Below, piece by piece: positions 8,367 through 15,157 of a DNA stretch of 39,125 nt. The DNA is taken from the IMG/VR virus record IMGVR_UViG_3300046170_000167, positions 1 through 39,125 of that record, one strand, 5' to 3'. This DNA is from a virus. The notes beneath the pieces were generated by a model. The model was not told the DNA's origin and searched no databases. It saw only the letters and a program-made list of their open reading frames with translations. The position numbers and the translations under genes are program-made. Numbering within the stretch: position 1 is the stretch's first letter; each line of letters begins with the position of its first letter.

Positions 8367-10875
8367 TTAACTAAAGCAGTATAAACTCGATCTGATCCCT
8401 TCTAGATCTAGGTTGCCCTTCGACGGGGCTTTGGGGAGTTCGATCCGTGCATGTTCTGGCAGTCTTTGAGCCTCAGAAGCCAGTATCTCTGAATAAATAC
8501 ACCGTCCGGCATACTGCTCGATGAAGGCATCTCTGACGACGTGAAACATCTTCCAGGTTTTAGATGGAGTTGTTGCAAAGCTGTCGTGAATTAACATGTA
8601 ATCCCGAATGCCGTTCATCAGTCCTGTCAGCACAGTTCCAAGCAGATGGCTGCTATCCAGACTGTGGATGATATTAGGACTTATCGAAGACCGGACACGC
8701 TTCTTGTCCAGCTTCTTTTCGTTGTCGATGGCAACATTACTGAAAGTCTTTCTTCTCGCTTTAAGTTCACGATCATAAAGAAACAGGTGTACACGCCTGA
8801 CTGACTTTGGGTGATAGCTGTTTACAACCGGAAAGCCGATGGGCGTCTTCCAAATGACAGGCAATCCGTATTCAGACATGGTATGTGCGATGTCTTTAAA
8901 GAACTGCATACCCTCAGCTGCACCTTTGACCACGTCATGTACAGCGTCCCATGTGTGATCAGCCAGGCAGCGACACGCATTGAACTCATCCTCAAAAGGA
9001 AGCTCTTTACGTTCACCCATGGTTATCTCACGCTTCATGGGTTTCATGGTGTCGTCAGCGATTTGCTGCCGGAAGCCAATCCGTGTAGCTGAGTAACCAA
9101 AGGTCATGGTTGGCCGCTTCACAACTTTACGATCAACACCGAAGTCCAGCCATTCCTTGGCCTCTTTAGATCCGTCGTCATTCATTGATGTCCGGACGAC
9201 AGATGCGACAGCTTCGTAGATATCTTCTGGCAGGTCAGTTGGTATCAGGTTCACCAGCTTACCGTCGTTTTCATTTAGACCTAAAGCTGCAAAGTGTTGA
9301 GTCCCTGAGTTAGAACCGTCGAGGTTTATAGGTAGTCCACAGATGTGGTTACCCTCGCCCTTTTCGACGTACTGTAGAAGCTCATATGCAGCCGCTAGGA
9401 AGGCAAAAGGCTTGTCTGCATCCTTCCACAGATCAAATGTGCTTTTGAAGTCTCTGCCGCACTCTAAGATCCATTCCTGGTTGTCCATTGTCCAGGCAAG
9501 TCTCTCATCGAACGACAGCTTGCTGACACGGTCACCTGCTTCATTCTTAAAGTCACCAGCGTTCGCACACTGGTAAGCGACCCACTTAGCACCCTCAACG
9601 TCTAAAGGCTCACCACGGGCTAACAAAAACATCGATCTAACGTGGTCTTCTCTGTGGTGGTTAAAGTTGGGTATAGGGTAGACACGGCCACGCCAGTCGA
9701 AGTTATGCGGCAGCCAGAAACACTCGTATTCAGACATGTTGTCGGCCACCGCTACGTCTGACTTCATGACGGTTATGTCGCTATCGACCTTGCGATTGAA
9801 GGCGACTGTCTCTGAAGCCATAAGTCTATAACGCTTCTTTTCTTTGTCTGGTAGATCAGCGTAGTCGTCAGGAAACTCGACAGCATCTCTTTTGCATTTC
9901 GACGGGAACTTATCGCCCAGGGATTTACCTTCGTCCCACGACCAGCGCACCGCCTCTAAGACATACTCATTGATGACATAAGGGGTTCTTTGGATGGCAT
10001 TGATGGCATCGAATACGTCATTAAACTCTTCGTCTTTAATAGCCTTGCGGATCATAGACCGCTGCTTGGGATTACTTTTGCGTACCAGAGGCGTGAACTT
10101 AGCCATAGCTGGATCTATGTAACATCCGCTATCAGTGTCCGACCAGCCTCTAGGCTCAGTGATCGTAGGCATCAGTATAGGGTGTGACCATGACTCCTCG
10201 AAGTCAGCATCAGCCAGCACTTCAGAGAACTCTTTAGTAAACCCTAGACGGACGATGTCCTTGCCCTTCTCAGTGGCCGTCCATGTCTCGAACATGTCAC
10301 AACCTTCCATCACAGCATTGAACAGCGGCTGAGACATCTTTGTTCTTTTCTCATTAGACCACCAAGTATACTCAAAGCCCTCTTTGGCAGCGACAGCCGA
10401 CACATAGTCTTTGCGTTGCTTTAGGCCGCTGTGACGTTTAACAGCTTCCTTTTCCAGCCTCGAATATAGCTTCTTGTCGTACTCTTTGAGTAGAATACTG
10501 TAGTATTCCATCTCGACACGCATTCCGATCCGGATCAGAAACTTGTTGCGCGGCCAATGTTGACCAACAGCTTCCATGCAGGTGGATAGCGTCAAGTACG
10601 ACAGAAGATCAATATCTAAGTCACACAGCATTTGATACCACTGAGGCTTCTGAAGATGTGGGTCTTTAGCTTCAGTATTAAGTTTATACTGCTGAAGGTA
10701 GCCACTAACAGCATCCACAGCTTCATCCATGAATCTGCTATGTGTCTTTGATATAGATAAGTTCTTTAGATCCGCTTGACGATCTAAGTAACGATCCCGA
10801 CCACTGGAAATCATTTGCTGTTCCAGCGTGATCTGATCGGCCAAGCGTGCCGACGCGCTTTGACTGTAGTTTCAT
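8367..10875 (-). CDS. Single-subunit DNA-dependent RNA polymerase (T7 gp1-like), N-terminus frameshifted
   Basis: This polymerase transcribes phage middle and late genes from phage-specific promoters. Seen: catalytic DGSNSGTQHF (Asp about residue 518), the K...Y motif KRPTMTFGYS (about 585-593), FRQQI, and IHDSFATTP with the second catalytic Asp (about 763). From the first in-frame start, a TTG at 10844, it is 825 aa. A much better start is the ATG at 10875, with GGGAGAG upstream, giving MKLQSKRVGTL; removing one G of the pair at 10841-10842 joins it in frame to ADQITLEQQ, resembling the TLAD start of T7 RNA polymerase. The repaired length is about 835 aa. The host polymerase presumably transcribes this gene from upstream. 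Confidence 0.96.
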
Positions 10876-10904
10876 ATATATCTCTCCCTGAACTCACACA
10901 GTTA

Positions 10905-10927
10905 TATGCTAGGGTGTACACCCCTCT
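10905..10927 (-). promoter_or_regulatory. Palindrome-centred element, copy B (candidate phage promoter or operator)
   Basis: This is identical to 8336-8358 at 22 of 23 positions, with GGGTGTACACCC at 10912-10923. It sits in the gap directly upstream of the RNA polymerase gene, about 30 bases before the preferred ATG. If it is a phage-polymerase promoter the polymerase would amplify its own expression; if it is an operator it would control entry into the lytic programme. Confidence 0.65.
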
Positions 10928-10952
10928 TTTTGACGGTGATATTCAGGAAGAA

Positions 10953-11222
10953 TTAGACTGTATAACCTGTTTTTGCAGGTGACCTCATCATAACGTAAAA
11001 GCCCAGGGAAAGGCTGACAAACTTTGTGAGGTAAAGTCTTCTAAGGAAGGTATTTAGGTTATAGCGGTGGATTGCCGCATAAACTCTTCTTGCGGTTTTC
11101 GTCTTCTGTGCTGTGACTTTCTTGATTGATGGCGGTGCTTGGTGCGGGTCAGACCAAGAACTAGCCTTGCGCCCGTGCGAGGACGCCTCTTTTTTAATGT
11201 ATGTTACGCTGTAGAAAAGCAT
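10953..11222 (-). CDS. Small basic hypothetical protein, 89 aa, upstream of the RNA polymerase
   Basis: The frame opens at 11261, but the ATG at 11222 (MLFYSVTYIKKEAS) has GGAG six bases before it and is the better start. The product is strongly basic in the middle (KKVTAQKTKTARRV) with a hydrophobic stretch near the end (TKFVSLSLGFYVMM). No family is recognised. Its place between integrase and RNA polymerase is where T7-like phages carry early host-takeover genes. Coding status is moderately supported. Confidence 0.55.
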   Translation of the reverse strand: MLFYSVTYIKKEASSHGRKASSWSDPHQAPPSIKKVTAQKTKTARRVYAAIHRYNLNTFLRRLYLTKFVSLSLGFYVMMRSPAKTGYTV

Positions 11223-11261
11223 GTTCATCTCCATATACTTTGTTTCATGTACACTATTCAA

Positions 11262-11339
11262 ACATTATGTTCAACCTTGCTAATTAACTACATTAATAAT
11301 AGTTACTGTAAACTTTTACAAAGTCAAACATAAATATCT
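11262..11339 (-). promoter_or_regulatory. AT-rich gap after the integrase, possible early promoter
   Basis: This gap is much richer in A and T than its surroundings. On the minus strand it holds TTGACT followed about 20 bases later by TATTAT, and a later TTGAAC. Spacing is not ideal, so a sigma-70-type promoter is only possible. A short symmetric sequence (aacattatgtt) is also present. If active, it would let the RNA polymerase gene be transcribed without the integrase promoter. Confidence 0.3.
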
Positions 11340-12170
11340 TTACAATAGTTTATCCATTGCGTCTGCAACCTTAAAGCGAGTTGACGACACCCCGTGGACA
11401 TACTTCTGGGTTGTCTTGTAGTTCCTGTGACCCAGCATATCCATGATAACTATAGTGTTAGTTTGTAGCTTGTTAGCCATGATCGTGGCGCATGTGTGGC
11501 GGCAGACGTGGAATACAAACTGCTTGTCCCCTCTGGCGATCTTATGCCGTGCTTCGCCCCACACAGTGTAAAACTTCCTTGAGTTGTAACACCGTGAGTT
11601 GTGCAGCTTGGTGGCTGACAGAAGAGCCGCAGACGACAGAGGGATATACCGCTCTCTGCCGTTCTTAGTCTTCGGTAAGTATATCGTTGGTCTATCGCTT
11701 TCCATGTCGTTTCGGAAACCTACCTCGCCCTTGATTAGCTGTACTATCTCACCCAGGCGCATACCAGTACTCAGCGACAGTGTGACCATGTCGGCCATCC
11801 AAGGGGCATCAGAATACTTTAGGAAAGTAAGCAGCTGCTCACGCTCACTATCACTGAAGAACCGCACACGGCCTTCGGCTTGCTTTCTCCAAACGAAGTC
11901 TGGCTTCTCTTTGATCTTCTTGGTGCGCTTTGCATGTTTCATCACGCTGCTAATCGTTGCACCGTACTTATCCAGCGTAGAAACAGATAGACCGTCTTCT
12001 TGTAACTTATCGAAGAATGCGTGGATCTTGTCAGCGTCTATTTTACTGAGTTCTATGTTTCCACAAAACAGAGCCAGCTTCTCAACCCTACGAAGTGAGT
12101 CACCTTGATGCTTAGACCCTTTATTCCAGATCCGGTGACGCTCTAGTTTTACAAAGTCTTCTAGTTTCAT
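11340..12170 (-). CDS. int: Tyrosine recombinase, phage integrase
   Basis: The 276-aa integrase has an N-terminal SAM-like DNA-binding region (about residues 1-95) and a complete catalytic domain: R138 in STGMRLGE, a Lys in PKTKNGRER (about 167-173), H221 and R224 in FHVCRHTCAT, H248 in MLGHRNYKTTQ, and the nucleophile Y257 in KYVHG. It would insert the phage at a host tRNA gene through the attP candidate at 12687-12735. Its ATG overlaps the stop of the previous gene (ATGA), implying coupled translation. Intact active-site residues suggest it works. Integrases upstream of the RNA polymerase are known from some marine T7-like phages. Confidence 0.95.
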   Translation of the reverse strand: MKLEDFVKLERHRIWNKGSKHQGDSLRRVEKLALFCGNIELSKIDADKIHAFFDKLQEDGLSVSTLDKYGATISSVMKHAKRTKKIKEKPDFVWRKQAEGRVRFFSDSEREQLLTFLKYSDAPWMADMVTLSLSTGMRLGEIVQLIKGEVGFRNDMESDRPTIYLPKTKNGRERYIPLSSAALLSATKLHNSRCYNSRKFYTVWGEARHKIARGDKQFVFHVCRHTCATIMANKLQTNTIVIMDMLGHRNYKTTQKYVHGVSSTRFKVADAMDKLL

Positions 12171-12418
12171 GACGCCTCTCCCACACGCTCAAAGTGATCA
12201 CTGTAAAGATGAATGACCAGATTATGTCCCTGTGCATCCTTCATCCCCAACTCGAAACCATACCTGCCATTGTTGTTAAGTTCCTCACAGACATCTAATT
12301 GGTCTATTTGAGATGCAATCCCCCCAGCCCATAAGTTTAAGACCTTGGGGTTTTTATCTTGATTTGAGTCGATCCATTGTTGGATATAATAGACGCCTTG
12401 TTTGTTAACTGTGTACAT
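12167..12418 (-). CDS. Hypothetical protein, 83 aa, coupled to the integrase
   Basis: The protein starts MYTVNKQGVYYIQQWIDS and is polar and slightly acidic, with a LYSDHFERVGE end. No helix-turn-helix or membrane segment is evident. A GAGAGGGG tract precedes its ATG. The stop overlaps the integrase start by four bases, so the two are probably made together. A recombination directionality factor is a reasonable guess from position, but its sequence does not resemble the basic excisionases I know. Confidence 0.65.
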   Translation of the reverse strand: MYTVNKQGVYYIQQWIDSNQDKNPKVLNLWAGGIASQIDQLDVCEELNNNGRYGFELGMKDAQGHNLVIHLYSDHFERVGEAS

Positions 12419-12420
12419 GA

Positions 12421-12636
12421 CTATGCCCCTCTCGTGTTTGCTGATTTTCCAGTCAGTGAAACATGCTGCATTTCGATAGCATTTGCTTCGAGATCAGCGT
12501 CGTTCATTATAGAAACGTCTTTAAGGGGGTTGTGACCGTACACGTCGATATGTGCGTTAACGTAGAGCTTCTCTATGTTTAGGCGGTCTTCTAAATCCCA
12601 GCTCGTGGGTTTTCTGTATAGATTTAGGCTTCTCAT
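12421..12636 (-). CDS. Hypothetical protein, 71 aa, first gene after attP
   Basis: The frame extends to a TTG at 12672, but the ATG at 12636 has AAAGGAG seven bases in front and is clearly preferred. The product (MRSLNLYRKPTSWDLEDRLN...) is polar with mixed charge, and I do not recognise it. It opens the attP-integrase operon. Like the next gene it is a candidate for control of integration, excision or lysogeny, by position only. Confidence 0.6.
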   Translation of the reverse strand: MRSLNLYRKPTSWDLEDRLNIEKLYVNAHIDVYGHNPLKDVSIMNDADLEANAIEMQHVSLTGKSANTRGA

Positions 12637-12686
12637 TTGTGTGCTCCTTTGTGCGTCAGTTTGTCGCAGCAAAGGGGCTAAATGGG

Positions 12687-12735
12687 TGGCGACTCCGGCA
12701 GGATTCGAACCTGCAACCTGCTGATTAGAAGTCAG
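12687..12735 (-). other. Candidate attP core: 3' half of tRNA-Arg(UCU)
   Basis: On the minus strand this 49-bp stretch reads as the anticodon arm through the CCA end of a tRNA: a 4-bp stem around loop CTTCTAA (anticodon TCT), a perfect T arm (GCAGG TTCGAAT CCTGC), then CGGAGTC, a discriminator G, and CCA. The 5' half is missing: no sequence upstream can pair with CGGAGTC and no proper D arm is present. A tRNA 3' half next to an integrase is the typical attP of tRNA-targeting phages, because integration restores the host gene. Confidence 0.88.
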
Positions 12736-12763
12736 AACAGCTAGTTAACCCCTCGCTGTACCT

Positions 12764-12794
12764 ATTATATACCACAGGTAAACACCTTTTACAA
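12764..12794 (-). promoter_or_regulatory. Candidate host sigma-70 promoter upstream of attP
   Basis: A perfect TATAAT lies at 12769-12764 on the minus strand, with TTGTAA at 12794-12789 as a possible -35 box. The 19-base spacer is longer than the ideal 17. It sits between the late terminator and attP and points through attP into the two small genes and the integrase. The spacer contains AGGTGTTTACCT, a weak relative of the palindrome element. Host transcription of the early operon probably starts here. Confidence 0.5.
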
Positions 12795-12802
12795 CCGAAA
12801 GG

Positions 12803-12838
12803 CAAAAAACACCGATAGAGCTATAGACCACTATCGGC
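12803..12838 (-). terminator. Rho-independent terminator after the holin
   Basis: On the minus strand a 7-bp stem CCGATAG/CTATCGG, with inner pairing possible in the loop, is followed by TGTTTTTT. It lies a few bases after the holin stop and closes the long structural-lysis operon. It would keep late transcription out of the attP-integrase region. Confidence 0.8.
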
Positions 12839-12846
12839 ATCTTTTA

Positions 12847-13239
12847 TTACTTGGATAAGCCTTTCGACTTTTCATATGTGCGAAGTGTCCCAAGCCCTAA
12901 TAGTCCACCCAGGACAGTTAGAAGCGACGACATATCGAACTCCGGCAGGTCAGGTATATCGACACCAAACAGAGCTACAACGAACAGCGTAATGGGGTGC
13001 AAAACAAAGTGCCACATGAACGCTATGGCACAAGTTAATCCAATCAGCGGTCTCCAACTTCGTTGCAGCCAGTTACCTTTAGCTTCGATCTTATTGACCT
13101 CGATTTGTGCCAGGGCAACCGCATGGGCTTGGCGTTCTGCCATCGTGGCTATTTCATGAGCTAGTCTGTTCTTCTCATCCGCATCAGGGATGAACTTATC
13201 AAGCAGACCTGTAACTGGTTCAATTAACATCTGCAGCAT
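12847..13239 (-). CDS. Holin, 3TM family (DUF3154-like)
   Basis: The 130-aa protein has an amphipathic start, a central NWLQRSWRPLIGLTC motif typical of the Holin_3TMs/DUF3154 family, and hydrophobic segments at about 64-92 (PLIGL...VVALFG) and 105-118 (LLTVLGGLLGLG). It would form inner-membrane lesions that release the endolysin. AAGGAG precedes the ATG. It overlaps the preceding 29-aa gene by 20 bases and is the last gene before the terminator. Confidence 0.85.
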   Translation of the reverse strand: MLQMLIEPVTGLLDKFIPDADEKNRLAHEIATMAERQAHAVALAQIEVNKIEAKGNWLQRSWRPLIGLTCAIAFMWHFVLHPITLFVVALFGVDIPDLPEFDMSSLLTVLGGLLGLGTLRTYEKSKGLSK

Positions 13240-13309
13240 TTATACGCTCCTTCATTAGTTTTATCCGGTGACGTAGTACGTCTATGACCTTCTCCCAGTC
13301 GATATCCAT
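13220..13309 (-). CDS. Micro-protein, 29 aa, in the lysis cassette
   Basis: The frame MDIDWEKVIDVLRHRIKLMK... starts at an ATG overlapping the stop of the previous gene (TGATG), with GGAGAAGG in front. It ends inside the holin start. It reads as a single charged amphipathic helix. No family is recognised. Tight coupling on both sides supports translation, and it may modulate the holin or membrane protein next to it. Confidence 0.5.
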   Translation of the reverse strand: MDIDWEKVIDVLRHRIKLMKERINAADVN

Positions 13310-13512
13310 CAGCCCTTCTCCGACCCAAGCCATAGACCGAAAGACCCTGTCATAGCCCCTGTCACGGTTGCTGTCACAGCTGTAGCCTCTACAGTCATAA
13401 GATCCGGCGGCAGTGAAATGAACCACTCGATCACTCTTATGTACATTACAGTCATAACGAACATCATGAACCGTGGGATGATCTTCCACTCTAGTATCTG
13501 TTTCGCTGACAT
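13309..13512 (-). CDS. Small membrane protein, 67 aa, lysis cassette
   Basis: This protein has two hydrophobic segments: FMMFVMTVMYIRVIEWFI (about 15-32) and a second Thr/Ala-rich one near 41-62 (VEATAVTATVTGAMTGSFGLWLG). GGAGG precedes the ATG. Placed between endolysin and holin, it is probably a second holin, antiholin or related membrane factor. The exact family is not recognised. Confidence 0.7.
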   Translation of the reverse strand: MSAKQILEWKIIPRFMMFVMTVMYIRVIEWFISLPPDLMTVEATAVTATVTGAMTGSFGLWLGSEKG

Positions 13513-13513
13513 A

Positions 13514-13930
13514 TTAACCTCCAGCTGCTCTTATCAGGTTTGCGTTGTGTGCAGCCCTGTTAGGAAGGGTTGCAGCATACCTACTGTCGAGAAGTTCTTC
13601 GGCTGCCAAAGCCCACTTACGTTCTTTCAAGTGTTTAAGTGTCTTCCGGAACTGAAGTAGCCTTGCTATGCCCATGTTGAAGCACAAGTCCATCAGTGCT
13701 TCCTGGACTTCGCCTGGCATCTCGTCCCAGAACGACAGGCTGCCCCTCAGTTCGTCTTCGCAGATGTCTAAGTCCTCGTTGAGGATAAACATGATTGCTG
13801 CGTCTGACAGCCCTCTGTCCTCGATGTTGTGTCCTACTCCGATAGTCCATTTATCAGCTGGACACTTGTACATGTTGTTTCTGTAGCCTTCGGCTTCGAT
13901 TGTCCGTTGCAGTAGACGTTCTCTGTCCAT
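13514..13930 (-). CDS. Endolysin, GH24 lysozyme (T4 lysozyme-like)
   Basis: The 138-aa enzyme hydrolyses the glycan strands of peptidoglycan at lysis. It matches the GH24 pattern: E14 in EAEGYRNNMYKC, then DKWTIGVGHN with T29. The middle catalytic position, nine residues after the Glu and six before the Thr, is normally Asp but here is Cys (C23), giving an E-C-T triad. The later LMDLCFNMG block is also typical. No signal or anchor segment is visible, so release by the holin next door is expected. The start is the ATG with GGAG eight bases upstream, not the TTG before it. Confidence 0.92.
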   Translation of the reverse strand: MDRERLLQRTIEAEGYRNNMYKCPADKWTIGVGHNIEDRGLSDAAIMFILNEDLDICEDELRGSLSFWDEMPGEVQEALMDLCFNMGIARLLQFRKTLKHLKERKWALAAEELLDSRYAATLPNRAAHNANLIRAAGG

Positions 13931-13951
13931 CAACTTGTCTCCTTTGATGCA

Positions 13952-14413
13952 TTATGTGAATGACTTCAGTGTAAATAAGAAACCAACGATAACTGCGATC
14001 ATGCCCAGGCTGGCTGCAGTACCAACAAGAAACGTAATCATCTGACGCTTTTGTTTTGCACGGTGTTCAAGCATGTTCTTGTGCATTGTGCGATGCCTGG
14101 CGATCTCAGCTGACAAGCGTTCCCACTGACCCATAGAACCATACAGCTGGACAGTCTCACGCAGCTTGTCGTATGCCTGACGCATCTCTTCCTTCTTGAA
14201 GAACTCGTCTATAGCACCTGCGTCAGATCCTTTGATTTTACTTAGGATGCTGTTCTTCTTTCTTGATGCACCATACTGCAGTTCTGCTTCTGCTTCGGCT
14301 ATCTTCTTGATCTTCGGAGCTAGTGAGCTTAGGTCTCTTCCGGCTTTTACAGCTGACGATATAGATCCGGATACAGTTGTGATGATGCTGAAAGCACTAA
14401 TTGGATCTATCAT
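13952..14413 (-). CDS. Membrane-anchored helical protein, 153 aa
   Basis: Seen: an N-terminal hydrophobic-to-helical part (MIDPISAFSIITTVSG), a long charged helical middle (IKKIAEAEAELQYG, then EFFKKEEMRQAYDKLRE), and one C-terminal membrane segment (FLVGTAASLGMIAVIVGFLF, about 129-148). I do not recognise the family. In marine podoviruses similar proteins sit beside the lysis genes. A spanin-like or holin-associated role is possible but not shown. Its end precedes the endolysin start by about 20 bases. Confidence 0.7.
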   Translation of the reverse strand: MIDPISAFSIITTVSGSISSAVKAGRDLSSLAPKIKKIAEAEAELQYGASRKKNSILSKIKGSDAGAIDEFFKKEEMRQAYDKLRETVQLYGSMGQWERLSAEIARHRTMHKNMLEHRAKQKRQMITFLVGTAASLGMIAVIVGFLFTLKSFT

Positions 14414-14643
14414 TAATACACCTTGGTTTTACTGTTGACGGTCTTTGGTATGCAATAAGTTACAACTCTGTCACGTCCATCTAAATCCATATATCGGTGA
14501 CTTGTGTATCGGTGGGAGAGCCGTTTCGCAAAGTAAGTACAATCATTAAGATCATAAAACATAAGGTTAGTAGTGACTTCACGTCTTCCATCTCCGACCC
14601 CTGTAAACATTACAAGTAAGAATACTGTTATCCATTGATCCAT
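14413..14643 (-). CDS. Small putative exported protein with two Cys, 76 aa
   Basis: A hydrophobic start (WITVFLLVMFTGVG) looks like a signal peptide or anchor. The body has a YDLNDCTYFA block and ends with VTYCIPK. The downstream neighbour (14643-14825) has the same YDL..C and terminal Cys pattern, so the two look like diverged duplicates. The genes are joined by TGATG and TAATG overlaps. The role is unknown; a periplasmic lysis or exclusion function would fit. Confidence 0.65.
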   Translation of the reverse strand: MDQWITVFLLVMFTGVGDGRREVTTNLMFYDLNDCTYFAKRLSHRYTSHRYMDLDGRDRVVTYCIPKTVNSKTKVY

Positions 14644-14825
14644 CAGACAGACTTAGGTTTATCGAAGCACTGGTAAGTCCATCCAGCTACGTCATGTTCT
14701 TGGTAGAACTGCACCATGTTACCCCTGGCTTCCTCATAGGTTGGGCAGCGGTCTAGATCATAGGGCGTAATGACAAATGTCATCTGCTTAGTAAGTACAA
14801 CAAAGATAACCAGGTACTCAGCCAT
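14643..14825 (-). CDS. Small putative exported protein with two Cys, 60 aa
   Basis: This is related in pattern to the 76-aa neighbour: a hydrophobic start (YLVIFVVL), ITPYDLDRCPTYEEAR, and a late WTYQCFDKPK. The two Cys could form a disulfide if the protein is exported. Its stop overlaps the next start. The function is unknown. Confidence 0.6.
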   Translation of the reverse strand: MAEYLVIFVVLTKQMTFVITPYDLDRCPTYEEARGNMVQFYQEHDVAGWTYQCFDKPKSV

Positions 14826-14837
14826 GTGTTACCTCCG

Positions 14838-14939
14838 TTATCTGTCATAATGTTGCGCTGTTTGTTTAAAGTCATCTTCAGTTAATCCAGGTAGTCTTGT
14901 TATAACAACGGTTATAATAGCCTGTATTAGCCTGGTCAT
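14838..14939 (-). CDS. Micro-protein, 33 aa
   Basis: The frame MTRLIQAIITVVITRLPGL... starts at an ATG overlapping the stop of the preceding gene (ATGA) and ends about 12 bases before the next ATG. The first half is hydrophobic, the second acidic. The ribosome binding site is weak, so translation would rely on coupling. It fills an otherwise empty gap in a compact operon, so a real micro-gene is plausible. Confidence 0.4.
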   Translation of the reverse strand: MTRLIQAIITVVITRLPGLTEDDFKQTAQHYDR

Positions 14940-15157
14940 TTATCGAATAGTCTTTCTATTCTATCTTCTATTCTGCGTAATGATATATATATGGTTTGCA
15001 AGTCTTCTTTTAGCTCTTCGCGTGTCGCATACTCTTCGCGTGTCCGGTTTAAAAGTATACCCAAGCGTTTTACTTCCATACTTAGTGTAGATAGAAAGTA
15101 TGCAAACCCAGCTACTATTATTGCTAGTAAAGCATCTATTATATCTGTCATGTCCAT
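14936..15157 (-). CDS. Small membrane protein with coiled coil, 73 aa
   Basis: One N-terminal membrane segment (ALLAIIVAGFAYFLSTL, about 9-25) is followed by a charged heptad-like helix (TREELKEDLQTIYISLRRIEDRIERLF). This layout is common for small phage membrane proteins near lysis genes. The start overlaps the methyltransferase-like gene stop (TAATG). No specific family is recognised. Confidence 0.65.
   Translation of the reverse strand: MDMTDIIDALLAIIVAGFAYFLSTLSMEVKRLGILLNRTREEYATREELKEDLQTIYISLRRIEDRIERLFDK

Noticed and set aside
8787-8794. Another GTGTACAC palindrome inside the RNA polymerase gene
   Set aside because: Only the 8-bp core is shared, the flanks differ, and it encodes ordinary polymerase residues (VHL); about one such site is expected by chance.
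12687-12765. A complete tRNA-Arg gene
   Set aside because: The T arm, anticodon and CCA are good, but the 5' acceptor strand that should pair with CGGAGTC and a normal D arm are missing; it is only a 3' half, as expected of attP.
13310-13489. N-terminal extension of the 29-aa lysis-cassette gene (89-aa frame from 13489)
   Set aside because: The extra part is in another frame over the 67-aa membrane protein gene and reads as Asp/Arg/Ser-rich nonsense; the internal ATG with GGAGAAGG is the real start.
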